Of a stretch of 64,000 nucleotides of DNA, positions 45,660-58,675 are shown piece by piece. Each line of letters starts with the position of its first letter. The stretch's first letter is position 1. The stretch lies in NCBI RefSeq assembly GCF_019703515.2, contig NC_059385.1:35356501-35420500 (forward strand). Direction: 5' to 3'. The notes under the pieces are model-generated. The model saw nothing but the letters and a program-made list of their open reading frames with translations. It did no database searches and was not told the DNA's origin. Source of the stretch: Myxocyprinus asiaticus. Taxonomy: Eukaryota; Chordata; Actinopteri; Cypriniformes; Catostomidae. A program made the position numbers and the translations under genes.

Positions 45660-47215
45660 CATAGAACACCACACTGAGATGACCCCAGGGGTAGTGGTAC
45701 GCCCCTATAGTTTACCTGAACACAAACAAGTTAAAAACGTAAGGCCATTTTTGATATGGTAGTAATAGAGGAATCCTACAGTGACTGGTCCAGCCCGGTG
45801 GTTCTAGTAACTAAGGCCGATGGTTCGGTTCTGTGTGGATTTTCGAAAAGTCAATGCGGTGTCTAAATTTGTCGCACATCCGATGCCTTATATTGACGAA
45901 CTGTTAGATTGGTTAGGCGCGGCTCGCTTTTATTCAACACTGGATTTGACAGGGATATTGGCAGATCCCCTTGACTCTTTAAATTGCATTTTCCACTCTG
46001 ATTGGATTACACCAATTTGTGACCCTTCTGTTCGGTTTGTTTGGGGTCCCAGCTATGTTTCAGCAGCTCATGGACAGAATCCTCCACCCATACGCTGCAT
46101 ATGCCGCTGCCTATCTGGATGACATCATTTACAGTAATGACCGGCAGCGACACAGGCAGATTGCTGCGGCAGGCGGGGCTCACGGAAAACCCATAGAAGT
46201 GTGCAACTGGATGGGTGGAAGTACGGTATCTGGACTTCCACTTGGGACATAGGCAGGTGTGTCCCCAAATTGATAAGACCGCAGCGATTGCGACTTGCCC
46301 AAAACGCAAGACCAAAAAAGGAGGTGAGACAGTTCCTGGGGCTGGCAGGCTATTACCGTTGGTTTGTGTCTAACTATCCGACTGTCACCAGCCCGCTGAC
46401 TGATCTTACTAAAAAGTGAGCGCCAGATCCAATCCAGTGGACAGAGATGTGCCAACAGACTTTTACTCAAGTGAAAGCTGCACTTGATGGCAGACCACTT
46501 CTACACACTCCTGATTTCTCTCTCCCTTTTGTTTTACAGACCGATGCGTCGGACAGGGGGTTGGGAGCCGTGTTGTCCCAGGTGGTTGAGGGGGAGGAGC
46601 ATCCGGTGCTGTACATAAGCCTGAAACTCTCAGTAAGAGAGTTGAGGTACAGCACTATTGAGATGGAATGTCAAGTGGGTGGTCCTCACCCTTCGGTATT
46701 ACCTCCTGGAATGGGCTCTCACCCTGTGTTCGGACCTTGCCCAACTCCAGTGGCTCCATCGCAAGAAGGTTACCAACGTGCGGATCACCTGTTGGTATTT
46801 GGCTCTTCAGCCATTTAAGTTTGAGGTGGTCCACAGACCGGGGGCGCAGATGGCTGTCGCAGACTTCCTCCCTCGAATAGGGGGTAGTGGGCAGGCCGGA
46901 TGGCTCCCTGGCCTGAGTCGGGTGGTGGGGGTATGTGGAGGTGGGGCCGTGGTCGAGTGCCGATTTGTGAATGGAGAGCGAGGCTGGGAGATGAGTGGTA
47001 AGTAGTTACACCTGTGGCCAATTTTACTAACTGCTGTTCTGTGTTGCAGTGAGAGGTGACAGAGGGATAAAAGGAAGCTGAGAGTCACAGAGGGGAGAGG
47101 AGTGACACGTGCCATTCTGTGTGTGTCTGTATAGTTTGTTGTCAGCACTGAAAAGTGTAAAAAGAGAAACTGAATTTACCTGGCTCGTAGCTTCCTCATT
47201 TAAGGGAAAACAGGG
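45660..47215 (+). mobile_element. Gypsy-type LTR retrotransposon remnant (RT and RNase H, no integrase)
   Basis: The plus strand keeps pol blocks in order. Reverse transcriptase: SPVVLVTKADGS, VDFRKVNAVSKF, FYSTLDLTG, and AYLDDIIYSND with the catalytic DD. Connection: EVRQFLGLAGYYRWFVSNYP. RNase H: VLQTDASDRGLGAVLSQV, EHPVLYISLKL, and the closing FKFEVVHRPGAQMAVADFLP. Frames shift at about 45980, 46200, 46420 and 46680. No integrase is seen; within about 100 bp the sequence turns into non-coding, LTR- or UTR-like DNA. An old, broken copy. Confidence 0.8.
45820..46960 (+). pseudogene. Gypsy pol remnant
   Basis: Open pieces at 45820-46122, 46201-46419, 46447-46818 and 46658-47005 lie in different frames and together form an RT-RNase H polyprotein segment. 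Several frameshifts and one stop (tgagcgcc, 46420) break it. No protease or gag was seen upstream, where an unrelated DNA-element fragment lies. Confidence 0.75.
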
Positions 47216-47371
47216 AACCTGGTACAGTGCTATGTAAATAATAATACAAAAAATGTGTGTACATTAGCTGCTAAGGGGGGTTCAGGGGCAATGGGGGTTG
47301 ACTCTTTGTTCTATAAAATCAAAAAGGAAGGAAAGTGTCATATATAATGTGTCATTTGCATTGTATTAATC

Positions 47372-47674
47372 GGTAACACTTTACAATAAAGTTCCATTCG
47401 TTATCATTGGTTAATGCATTAGGTATCATGAACTAACAATGAATGATATATTGTTTTTACAGCATTTATAATCTTTACTAATTTGTTAGTGAATAAAAAT
47501 ACAATTGTTCACTGTTAATTCATGTTGGTTCATAGTATGTTAACTAATGTTAACATATACAATTTTTGCTTTTAACAGAGTATTAGTATATGTTGAAATT
47601 AACATGAACCAAGATTAATACAAACTGTAAAATTATTGTTTATTGATAGTTCATGTTAACAAATGGAACCTTAA
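47372..47674. mobile_element. MITE with cggtaacactttacaataa end
   Basis: Left end cggtaacactttacaataaa with gttccattcgtta. Near the right end the inverted gttaacaaatggaacctta (47655-47673) appears, but the outer tgtaaagtgttaccg is missing. The interior is rich in gttaactaatgttaac-like palindromes. This is a common cyprinid repeat pattern. Confidence 0.7.
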
Positions 47675-48247
47675 TATATGGTATAACCTATTAATCCTTC
47701 AATTAAAAAAAAAAAAAAAGAAAAAGGTACAAAGAAAATGGTTTTATCAACTGGCATCAACATCAATGAAGAATCAGAAATTATTAAAAGAAAAAGAGTT
47801 ATTTAAAAGTATTTTGGAAAATGATTAAGTTGTTCACATAAATATGCAAACATTTAGAAAACATTCATTTTTTTGCCTTGTGCGTAAGATATACAAATTA
47901 TCCTGGTCACTATTCCTTTATGTGTATCCTACCTTCATTAATTTGCATCAAGAATGCTTACTAGCAGTAAGAAATAATTGCTATCCATGTGAACATTATT
48001 TGCATCTGGGAATTTCCATCCAGTCTTTTATGCAGTGTTCCACAATTTGCATAAAAGTACATGGATGGAATCCCAGCTACAGATCTTTTCTTTAGTAGGC
48101 CATTTGTATCTTAAATGAGTTTCTGGCTAATTTTCCAGAAGCTCCATTGTGTTTACTCACGAAAGGCAGCATGTTTATTGGTTAATTTTGTCTGTCCATA
48201 TAGATTACCTTTAATGTTAAAGCACAGATGGTATTTCAAATTAATGT
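47675..48247. other. CHSY3 intron 2 stretch, nothing recognised
   Basis: AT-rich, with an A run at 47706-47719. No gene or repeat seen. Confidence 0.5.
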
Positions 48248-48255
48248 GTCGATAA

Positions 48256-49585
48256 TAGGGATGTGCGCTACGACTAATCTGACTGTCGTTTAAACGGGAG
48301 TTTTGTAACCGACTAGTCGACTAGTCTAAAGAGAAACCAACCTTCAGAAAACAGTAAAAAAAAAAAAAAAAAAATGTTTATGCGACCCATTTAAAATACT
48401 TAATCTATTCAAAATCCAATGCTAAATTCCACTGAAAAAATTTATCTGAGACGTGCTCGCCTTGAATTATGATCATTGTACTTTAAATATAGAACATGGC
48501 ACGCACTCACTGAATCAACGTTTGCGACAATTTAATAGACACATTTATTGAACACAATTAAATGAATAGTGCAGGATCAATGGAACAACCCTAAAAGCCT
48601 GTTCTAAATGGAAATCAAGTAAAAGTTACTTAACATATTAAAACAGTCAGGACATTGTTGAAAATAATTAACAGGTAGACTAAGCCAAATCTATGAGAGA
48701 GAAAAAAATGTGCTGAAAAGTCACGCGTATTTCACGATGTGCAGTCGTGCATTAACCATTGATCTAATATGACAGCTGTTCAGTAAAGAACGTCAACCAA
48801 TAACAGTTATGATGTAAAATTTAAAGAAATAAAAAAAGTAGCTGTAGGATAGAAAAAATAGGCCTGTGATGTAGCCTACAATAAACCCAATGTATTCTAA
48901 ACACGACGTGCACACAGAATAAAAGATAGTTTAACACGTTAAGCAGTCGGCACCTCGTTGAAAATAGCCTTAATCAGCAGATTAAAAAAATGGCATACCT
49001 AGCCTAAAACAGTTATTTTCTAGGCTACTCAAAAGCATACATTTTTGGATGAGCAAAATTAACATGTCGACATGGTCTGGTGAAAGACGGGACTTGACTC
49101 ACCTGAGACGGCTGTTCTGCGCTTGAAAAAGCCTGCTCAGCGGAAAAATAACGTACAAGCATGCACAGATGTAAAGAAGACTCAAATGTGAAAACATCCA
49201 TAGGGACTTTCAAATGTTTGGAAAGCCGATTCCCGCACCACCTAAGTGATTCATAACTACTTTGCTGAGTTTGCTTGTCTAGCGAGAGGACATTTTCCTG
49301 CGAGTGAGAGAGGGAAGACGCACGTGCAGCCTGAGGTGAAATTAAACTCTGTATCTGCTCCAGATATCCTCTTTTTAAAATAATATTTGTATTATTAATT
49401 CTAATTAAAATATGTAACATTAATATGATAGTAATTTAAGTGCAGCCTCTGTAAAAATATAAAGCCAAACGTAAATGTATAAAAATTATGATCAGTTTAA
49501 CGGGGGGAAATATTAAGCGACTAGTAATTCCAGTGTCGACTAGCAGCATCAGAACCGTTAAGTCGACTAGTCTTGCACATACCTA
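48256..49585. mobile_element. hAT-type non-autonomous element, copy 2 (complete)
   Basis: Left end tagggatgtgcgctacgact at 48256; right end gtcgactagtcttgcacata then ccta at 49585, giving imperfect inverted ends rich in gtcgactag. The 8-bp duplication gtcgataa (48248-48255) / gttgataa (49586-49593) differs at one base, as expected for hAT transposition. Nearly co-linear with copy 1 at 37835-39133. Confidence 0.85.
49025..49420 (-). other. Conserved open frame inside the hAT-type element
   Basis: 131 codons here and 101 codons at 38561-38866 align through VLSLDKQTxQSSYESLRWCG, LKVPMDVFTFE and LCMLVRYFSAEQAF. The first residues differ. No BED finger or hAT dimerisation motif is visible. Either a relic of the 5' part of a transposase or a non-coding region kept open by chance. 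Differences between the copies include in-frame substitutions and one in-frame length change. Confidence 0.3.
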
Positions 49586-49593
49586 GTTGATAA

Positions 49594-52000
49594 ATGATCA
49601 CACTCTGGGTTTGCTTTTTGCGACTGGTTTTGCAGTAATGACCCATCAGTTATTGACGCATACAGTATAATGATTAGCAACATGTCTGCTAATTATTCTG
49701 TCTATCTAGTAGTCCTGTCTAAACTAATGACACTACAATCACTTGTATTTTACACAGTGTTTCTGTGCTCTCTAAAGAGTCATCAATGCTAATGAACTCA
49801 ATTATTTCCATGTCCATTGATCACAATGACAGAAGTTCCAGCACATTGAGACGTGTTTCATTTAGCAGTTATTTAGTATTTGAGAAAGTAAATTATTGAA
49901 GAACAAAAAAGCTATTTTTATTATCGTGAGGCTGTGGAGGAAAGCCATGTAAGCCTTTGAATACAATACACATTGGTGGCATGTGCTATAAAACGCATTC
50001 AGGTGTGTGCAGCCTTCAGAATTACACTCCCATAAATGAACTAGACTCATTTACTAAAGGTTGATTCACCAAGTCATATAGATGTTTATGGACAGATATT
50101 CATGTGTTCATTATTTCACATGTTGTACCTCTTTGTCATGCCATTAATCACTGCTTTATCACCATCAGTAATAATCATGTTCATGTAGATGATCTCAATC
50201 GTTATGATTTTATGCAGGTCATTTCCTGTGTCACAGCAGAGAACAGTCATCCATCACTGGGTGTCATGGCTGTGAATAGCAGGACATTGTCACAGCAGTT
50301 TTATCACATTCACCCTCTTGTCAACATGAGATGCTGTGTGTGGATTATTACTGGGATACGGATAGGAGAGAGGGCTATGTTTTATTATTCTATCTCAGGA
50401 TTACCAATAAGTTATTCTATTGAATCTGATGATGATGATGATGATGATGATAATAATAATAATGTTTTCAGAACAGCTATTGAAGTTTAACTGACAATTT
50501 CAGTCAGTCCAGGTTTAAAAAGAGATATTCTGATGTCACGTATACACCTGTCTGTTATTTTTAACAGAGAAAATGTATTTACATTTATATTTACATTTAG
50601 TCATTTAGCAGATGAAAAAGGAACATAAGAAGCAATTTGTCATACAAAAGCCATCAATATCTGCTGTATCACATGTACCAGGAGCAGCTAGAGAAGTAAG
50701 AAATAGACAAAGAAAAAAGGAAAGCGTTTTTAAATAGGAAGTGCCTTTATGTTTGTGATCTTGGTCCTCATTTTTATGGATTTCCCTATTCAGGAACCTG
50801 GTAATGGAGAACAAAATCTGGCAGTGACCGTTTAAGGTCACTACTTTAAGTTTTAGATGGATGCATTTTAGTTCCCTTTTGCCGTTCTTATACAACACTG
50901 AGCCATGATAGTACTGTACCTTTAGCTCTTCCTATAAGATCTACTAACATTTCAAATGAAGTTACGTCTGTAATTTCCCCTGTAATTGCTTATAGATGGT
51001 GTCTGCTGCCGTAATCTGGTTTGCTGCTCATTTGTAAATAGGTCAGATTTAATGAAGGCATGTTTATCCATCACTTCATGAAGAAACTCCACAAACACAT
51101 TTACTGTACTCCATCTGTCCATCAGTGTGTACCAGAACTCACCACAAAAGTAGTCCAGGTGCAGAAATGTATGTAAGCTCATAACGCTTATCTTGTCATT
51201 TAATGTAATCATCTATCCTGTGATAATATGAAATTATCGTGAAACTCACCACCACAGTGCTACAGTATCTCGGGTAATTGCTAGGCTGTTGTTAGGTGGT
51301 GGCTAGGATGTTCTGAGTAGTTGCCATGGCCCAAGTCACTTCCTGCATCTCGATCAATTGCTCTCCGATTGAATACGCACATTCCATTTACACGTAGCCA
51401 CACACTGTATCTTCACAGAACAAATAAAAATCTAATTTACTGATTCAGTACTATGTTTTAGGGATAAGGTAGAGTCTGCCGGTTGTTATCCCGCAACGGC
51501 AGGGTGATCAGATTTCAATTTTCCTAGAACTGTATAAAACCGTTTTAGGCCACTGTTCTGTTAAAATCATATCTCATCATTTGACAGGCTGTGAAAGCAG
51601 AGAGAAATATTTTCCATGTATTGTTCATCTTACACTTAAAGGCGCTGTCAGCTATTTTTTATGAAATGCTATGCAAAAAGAGGGATTATGGAAAAGGGGG
51701 GTATGTGTAAATCGATGGCTAAGACTGATGGATATTCCAGAGGCTAACATCGTTTACAGCACCTTTAAATGGAATGTTTTCTGTCTCTTTTAATATGCAT
51801 CTGCTGCAGACGTTGACCTGTGACTGTAATTAATATAAATAATATTCATACATTTCTGTGGATTGTGACATGAGCAGGATTTCATCCAAGTGCATAAACT
51901 AATTGGATTTCTTTATCTAAATAAACTAAAATCCGCTTAAAATAATTATGCAGCTTCTCCCTCCATTAGGACAACAAAAGGCATGAAACGCCTCATAGAT
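49594..52000. other. CHSY3 intron 2 stretch, few features
   Basis: A (GAT)n(AAT)n trinucleotide run lies at 50427-50463. A short SINE/LINE-tail-like acatttagtcatttagcaga occurs at about 50592-50611. A piece related to the 170-bp tandem unit lies near 51265-51340. No gene recognised. Confidence 0.45.
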
Positions 52001-52304
52001 TTATTTTTTAATAACATTTTATTGATTCAAAAACCGGATTAAACAAACAGAACATACACACACACAGGATCAAATTAAATGTATCATCACACTACAAACA
52101 TCCAGTGGACCGACACAAAATGAAAGTATACACACATACAAATACAAATAAAAAAAAAAAACAGACAAGAATAAACACTTAAGAATATGTATATATATAT
52201 ATATAAAAAATTAATTTAACAAATATATACCCAAACAAACTTCACAATTCACAAATATATACCCAAACAAAATTCACACTCCACTGCCCATCACTGAGCA
52301 CCCT

Positions 52305-55300
52305 CTAAAAAGGCCAAATACCTGCCCCATTTCTTGTCATATGCATCCGAACTGCCAAGCTGTCTATACGACATCCCTTCAGCAAAAGCTTATGCACCAT
52401 ACCTCCTGCCACCACCCCTGGAAAATCATCTTCCTTTCTTATCGCAGCTGCTAATGGTTCCACGACAAGACAGAACACCGTGCCGGATGCCCCTATGTAA
52501 AATAAAATAATCTGAAAATAATCCATTCATTTGACCCGCCGCTACCAGGTGTTTATAAAGTAACTTAATCCACCCAATAATAGTATTCCCGAACCAGTAC
52601 ATTTCCAAAATCTTAAAGATAATCCCATTCTACCATATCAAACGCCTTTTCGGCATCAAGTGAGATGGCAGTGACTGGAGTCTGATCGTTCGCCACTGCC
52701 CACATGACATTAATGAAATGCCTAATGTTATCGGAAGAGTTATGGCCCCGAATAAACCCCACCTGATCTACATGTATAAAAGATGTCATAACTTAATCAG
52801 TTAGCCAGAAATTTTGACAATATTTTAATGTCTAGCTGGATCAGGAAAATTGAACTGTAACTCTTACACTCGCTTGGATCTTTGTCCCTTTTAAGAATCG
52901 GACTGATCCGGGCTTGCGTCATGGTTGGCAGAAGCTTTCCATTCTTAATGATTCTGTATAAACTTCTAGCAAAAGTGGAGCCAGTTCTGTAGCATATGAT
53001 CGAAAAAATTCAGTGGCAAAGCCGTCTGGCCACGGAGCCTTGCCTGTAGGCAAGGCCTTAATTACCTGACGTTTATTTTTTTTAATGAAGTCCCGGATCG
53101 CGTCGGTAAGAACGTGTTTGTTTGCTCGCTTCATTTTACCGATGATTCTTTCACAAACAAGAAACAATTCGAAGCAGGCTTTGCAGAGAGACTTAAATTA
53201 AAAGTTGATGCAGTGCCAACTATATTGGACCCAACAGTGATGTCGCAACAAACAAATGTGAGTATCCGTGTTAATTGTTTTGCTTCATATGGTACAGACT
53301 GTTAGATGTGTACTTTAGTATTTGATTTGATCCTAGTGATTTTAGTTTTAATGCACAGGGTTCTCTAAGTAGCATTTATTTTCTTGTTCTGTTGGCATGA
53401 TGGCACAATTGCCACAGATACACCTAAAGAGTATTGATATCAATATATTTAGACAATCTCTTTCCTTTTTAATGAAAACATGATTCATCGTAATGAACAA
53501 CATATGCGTATGTCACTACACTGAATATATGATGAAAGATGATTATATGATGAACGACAGTGCCACAAACACCGAATGTATCCTGTATACGTTTACATGT
53601 TGCACAGTAAGTGTATCCTTTCACAGTTATAAATGTAATAGCACCATGTATTTACACTTTATTTGGTATTGTAATGCGTTACTCAGCATATGTAAAAGAC
53701 GGAAATGTTTCACTGTTGGAAAATGCCCCAACTATGTAACAAGATACGCACCGTTGTGTCGCGTCTTGGTTTAAACAAGAATAAAAGTAATACCTATTAC
53801 ACAAATAGACAAGTAAATTACAGTGATTACTTACCATGCAGTCACAGACTGCAGTTTGTGGAGGGGGTTAATTTTCTTAAAATTTGTGATCAAACATTGG
53901 CTCAAACATGTATGGATGAATTCCTCCGGTTGTCATTATTTTTAACCATCTGAAGTTTTCAAAACAACCCCACATGCGCGTAATGGCGGGGGTGTTTACA
54001 CTTATCCACATGCAAAGATGATACCTAATCACAGCAGTGGGCGTTTACGCTGAAGTCTTCAAGAACACACGCCCCAAAAAATGGAGCGTTTGAATCAGAG
54101 GCACAAAAACTGGATAGAATACGACCAATTATTCCTAAATTATGACTACTTTTAATGAGAAAAAAACAGCAACAAAAAAACACTAACATTATAAGTGGAC
54201 CTCAAGGAACATTATAAAAGAAAATAAAAATCCAATTCATGACACCTTTAATATCAATGATCGAGGTAAATATTTCACCACCAACAGATTTCACTGAGGG
54301 AATGGTAGAAAAAAACTCTGTTTTATATATCTAGCCAGAAGTTTCCCTCAAAGTATCACTGTCTTGCCCTGAATAGCCAGAACTCCACCTTCCATGACAA
54401 AATAGTATTATATCTGTATTTCAATCGGGTCAATTCTCTGAGGCCATTAGATGACATTCGGTGCTTCAGCTCTGCCTTAGCACCTTTAATATTCCCTTCC
54501 AATTCCACAAGTTCTGGTGCTTTGGATTTTTTGGTGAATGAGGCATACTGTATGATCTGACCCCTAAGAACTGCCTTAAGTGCCTCCCAAGCCACGCCTA
54601 CAGAGGATACTGATGACCAGTTGGTCTCCATATAGACATTGATTTCAGTCTTTAACATTTGTTGGAATTCAGGATTTTGCAAAAGGGATACATTAAAGCA
54701 CCAACTAAATGATTTCCTTTTCTCCATATGTGGCTACACCTCTAAACACACCAGGGCATGATCTGAAGCTAAAATCTTTCCTATTGAGCAATCAGCAACA
54801 GATGAAATGATGGACACAGCGTCATTGTTGCTCTAGGGGGCCTGCACACTTTTGCTTCACTATGGTCAAGCACTGAGTCCATCAAAAGATTAAAGTCTCC
54901 TCCCAATCATATATAATGAGGGGTGCCAACGGCTTGCAACATGCCTTCAAGATCTGTAAAAAAGCTCTGATCATCAACGTTACATGCATAAATATTAGCC
55001 AAAATGAGACATTGCCCCTGAATTTCAGCTAAAACAATAATGACTCTTCCTAATTTATCTTTAATCTGTTTGAGACATTTGAATTGTAGATGTTTACTTA
55101 TCAGTGTAATGACTCCCCTGCTCTTTCTTAAGCCAGTACTATAGAAACTATGCCCACCCCATATCCTCCCAAATTTTTCAGCTTCCGGCAGAGAAAGTTG
55201 CGTTTCTTTAAGAAATACTTATGCTTCTTATGCTTAAGAAGAGAAATAACCTTCCTTCTTTTTATGGGGTGCCCCCAACCCAGTCACATTCCACGTGGAG

Positions 55301-55380
55301 AGGGACAATCCACTCATTAACATTTGACATTTTGACATGTAAGAAAAAATAGATTGTGTGTTAAAAACAAGATTATAAAG
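52305..55380 (-). pseudogene. L1-like ORF2 remnant (endonuclease and reverse transcriptase)
   Basis: Endonuclease motif GGDFN is readable on the minus strand near 54890. The linker 54727-54356 reads LLQNPEFQQMLKTEINVYME and LRELTRLKYRYNTI. The RT part gives IKALPTGKAPWPDGFATEFF (about 53060-53000), AISLDAEKAFD (about 52660) and GNTIIGWIKLLYKHLVAAGQ (about 52590). The YADD core is lost to a deletion between LHRGIRHG and CLVVEPLAAA. Several frameshifts. No function. Confidence 0.75.
53113..54252 (+). mobile_element. DNA transposon piece encoding part of a THAP zinc finger
   Basis: An exon-like frame at 53114-53257 reads VFVCSLHFTDDSF ... LKLKVDAVPTILDPT, the second half of a THAP domain (C-X-X-H followed by the AVPT motif). 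It ends at a donor-like aaat/gtgagt. The right end is ...gacacctttaa with TTAA at 54249-54252. The piece interrupts the L1 ORF2. THAP domains occur in P and Kolobok transposases; TTAA would favour Kolobok. The catalytic part was not recognised; the first half of the finger is missing. Confidence 0.55.
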
Positions 55381-55683
55381 ACCATATTCCAACATTAGAG
55401 CAACAATCAAAACCCGAACATCCCCCAGTACAAAAAAACAAAAAAAACAGAAAAAAGAAAAACGTGCGCATTAACCCTGCACACGACAGAGCCAACTGGC
55501 ATCCGTCCCTCCAAACTCAAACAGTCCATGCACGCTTACGAGAACCCCTGCAACAACCTTGCTGTCAGATTGCTCAAGTCCAGTGTTTCTGTACAAATTT
55601 GCGAGACAGAATTACACAGCAAAAGATAATCTATAAAACAAACTCCAGCCATTAGGCGGAATAAGCACAAAGAGCGTGTACAT

Positions 55684-56451
55684 TCATCCATAAAACTGTC
55701 CTGAAGGTGTGTTACTGTACAAAAAAAAAATAAAAACTCCAGCCACTAGGCGGAACCAGCACAAAAAGAATGTGCAGATTCCTGTGAATGTGAATTTTTT
55801 ACGGCCATCCTTAGCATCTGTTCTCGATTTGGTCCTGAATATCAGTGCAAAAGTGACCTTCCGTTGATGAAAAAGTTTCTTGCATTCCTTGAATTGATCA
55901 CGTTTCTCTTGTCGAATTCGCGAAGTCTGGAAACAAGAAAATACTGTGGTTCTTCCAAGGAAGCCTTCCTTTACCCCTCGCCTCATATAACACAAGATCT
56001 TTATTGGATGATCTCAGAAATTTGGCCAGAATTGATCGGGGCCTGTCTCCCTCTGCGGATGGATTTCCAGCTTGTGGCCTGCTATGTCGAGCAGATTCAG
56101 AAAGAGCCCGTCCAGGAACTTCATATCCTGCCCCTTTTCTCCCTCAGTGACTCAGATTATACGGATGTTATTCCGCCAGCTATGGTTCTCCATGTCCTCC
56201 AACTTCTCCCAGACACGCTCCAAATCCACCTTGGTCGCTAGTGGATTAGCAGATAATTCCCTTTCCGATGACTCCAGGTAATCGATCTGTTTCTCGACAT
56301 CCCCCACTCCTTTAACCACCACAGAGAAATTCGCCTCCATGGCAGTGATCGATCGACGTATCACAGGAAGATCCTTCAAGTCAGCAACGATCTTCGTCAT
56401 CATTGCCGACATGTTCAGCATCTCTCGTCGCATTTCTCGCACCTCCCCAAC
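55684..56451 (-). pseudogene. L1-like ORF1 remnant (copy C)
   Basis: Minus strand 56442-56152: MREMRREMLNMSAMMTKIVA, then the coiled coil KGVGDVEKQIDYLESSEREL and LERVWEKLEDMENHSWRNNI. 55995-55684: RQEKRDQFKECKKLFHQRKV and following. Frameshifts separate the two. The reading frame is cut at its start by the TTA-flanked element. Confidence 0.7.
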
Positions 56452-56911
56452 TTATAGCCTTGTTTATACTTTCGCCTGACTCAGCACCGCAAGCCTCCGC
56501 TGACTGCGTGCGCACCTCCCCAAATGGACGAGGTGTTTATGCTTGACATGCTCGCCATTGTACTATTCATTGAAACGAAAGGGGGCGACTCGGAATAATC
56601 ATCCTCTAAACCAACAGGAAGTAGCTGTGAGAAGTAGTAGTTCAAGCAATTACTTTAGACATATGCACAAAGTGGGTGCTTCCTGCAATTGCTCACATTT
56701 ACAAAATCAGGCGATTATGTTCACCCAGCAATGCAAATGTCTCTATGTATAGAGACAACAGAATGGGGTTAATTACTGTCTGTCGCCATCAGTGTAATGT
56801 AGTGACTGTGTATATTTGTGAAGACACCGATGAATGAAAACATGGTACACCCAAAAAATCTTCAGCTTTTGGTTTTATTCCTCTTCTGACAGCATGTACA
56901 AAACAAATCTA

Positions 56912-57256
56912 AGTCAACTGTGATAATGTTGAGTTTGTGGGCAATGGAGGAGTCAGGAGACAGCAAACAGTCAATGTGAGTATTTTTATTACTCTTTCAG
57001 CATCATATAAAAACTTAAATAAAAAGGCTCTTGGTGGCCAAAATACACAAGCGAGTCAACAATTTTTGTAGAGCACACACAGGAACTGTCTCTGGTCTCT
57101 CTCTCTCCCCCACTCTGATGCTCTGGTGTGCCTTTTCAGGTCTCCCTCCGCCATCACTATAATTAGAGACAGGTGTTAGAGACAATTACGACCCAGGTTA
57201 TGAGCCTTACCGCCCTCTCCCGCAGACTGACACATGACCACTCCCCCCAAGCCACA
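56912..57256. mobile_element. Unclassified insert in the left arm
   Basis: This stretch (gtcaactgtgataatgttga ... gaccactccccccaagcc) is absent from the matching place in the right arm (about 63355). It begins near TG and ends near CA, which would fit a solo LTR, but no clear duplication or polyadenylation context was confirmed. Confidence 0.4.
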
Positions 57257-57374
57257 CCAATATTTTTTAAATCCTATGTAAATTAATTCCTATTTTAACT
57301 AATAAACTTTCCATAAAAAATAAAATAAAATAAAAAAAAAACATTTAAAAAGTACTTAGTGTTGGATAAAGAGT

Positions 57375-57870
57375 CTATGCTTTGTCATCCCTCAAAGCCT
57401 CAAAAAGCACCTGATGGAGTTTGAACTTCACATCAGACTTCTTCTTTGGATCCACTTTCGCCAGCATGTCAGCCATAACTACAGCAAATCTGTAGTCTTC
57501 ATTGTCCTGCTGTATGGCACTTTCCCTCTCCTGGTCCAGCTTCTCCAATCTCCTCAGAAGGACGTCTTCGGTGTTCCATTTTCTTTTATGCAATGAGCCT
57601 GTAGGAGATGGAGATGGTGACTGGAAGGTATGCTGTGCAATGCCTCTTGGTGACAGTACATGCAAGTAGGGCAATGATGGAGTTGGAGATGCTGGAATTT
57701 GGGATGTTACAGGAAGTGGGGGAGATGGGAGGTGGTGATTGTGTAAGGAACACTGGTGAGGAGCTGTCAGAGGTCAGTGTTTGGAGGTGCAGACGATGAT
57801 GCGCCAGGTGACTGTGTGGTCATGGAGCTGCTTGTCTCTGTACGTTCCTCTCTGTTCATGTTATGTACCT
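57375..57870 (-). pseudogene. Inverted duplicate of the BESS-domain exon
   Basis: The minus strand reads SPRGIAQHTFQSPSPSPTGS, KRKWNTEDVLLRRLEKLDQE and QDNEDYRFAVVMADMLAKVD, ending FEALRDDKA at 57375. It corresponds to exon 2 of the MADF-BESS gene at 62742-63239. The BESS part is open here, whereas the right-arm exon has a stop after GSLCK and a shift. Upstream the Ser-rich part is frameshifted near 57770. No promoter or first exon lies on this side, so it cannot make a full protein. Confidence 0.75.
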
Positions 57871-58587
57871 CCTTAAGTACATTTTTTTTTTTTAAAGCAC
57901 ACTCTGTGAACACAAACTATATCATAAACAAGAATGCAAAATCTACCAATTAGTCTCCAGTTGTTTTCTACTTTTTCAGCAAAACTTGAAAAAGCATAGG
58001 TACACAATTGGCGAGGGAGTGTGCAGCAAAAATGCAGTCATCTCGGAGTGGGAGGTTGTGCGCGCTGAGTGCGCTAGACCTTATTTCGCGTGGCAGTGCA
58101 CATGGCATTTTTTGTAACTGTGCGCACGACTCTGCATCCAAAAATTAACTACTTCGAGGCGACTCTGGCCAAACAGGTATAATCTGTACAGGTATCTCTA
58201 TGATCCATGCGTGCGGGACCATGGAGACAGCCAGATAGCACAGAATTCCTGGAAAGAAATTGCAGCCACAGTGAGGAAAGAAGCGATTTACCGAAAAGTA
58301 TGGAAAAATCTGAGAGACAAGTTTGTCAAAGCAAGAAAAAAGTCCATGGATGAAGCGGTGACCCAGGTGGATACAAGAACATTTTGCCAATTTTAAATAA
58401 ACTTGGATAGCTGTGCCAGTTTGTAGAGCACCAGGAAACAGAATCGAATATGGAAGTTGAGGTGAGCAAAAAAACATTTTGGTTTAATAAATTCAGTTAG
58501 CCAGAATATAGTCTGACCTTCCTGGTGGGTTGCTGTTTGGAACATAAAGTAGATGTATTGTATTGATTACTACTGTTGTATTACTGT

Positions 58588-58642
<55 letters not shown>

Positions 58643-58675
58643 TATATATATATATATATATATACACTATATATA
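58588..58675. repeat. (TG)n(TA)n microsatellite at a Tc1 left end
   Basis: TG then TA dinucleotides with interspersed cactatata steps, which repeat the first bases of the adjoining transposon end. Confidence 0.9.
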
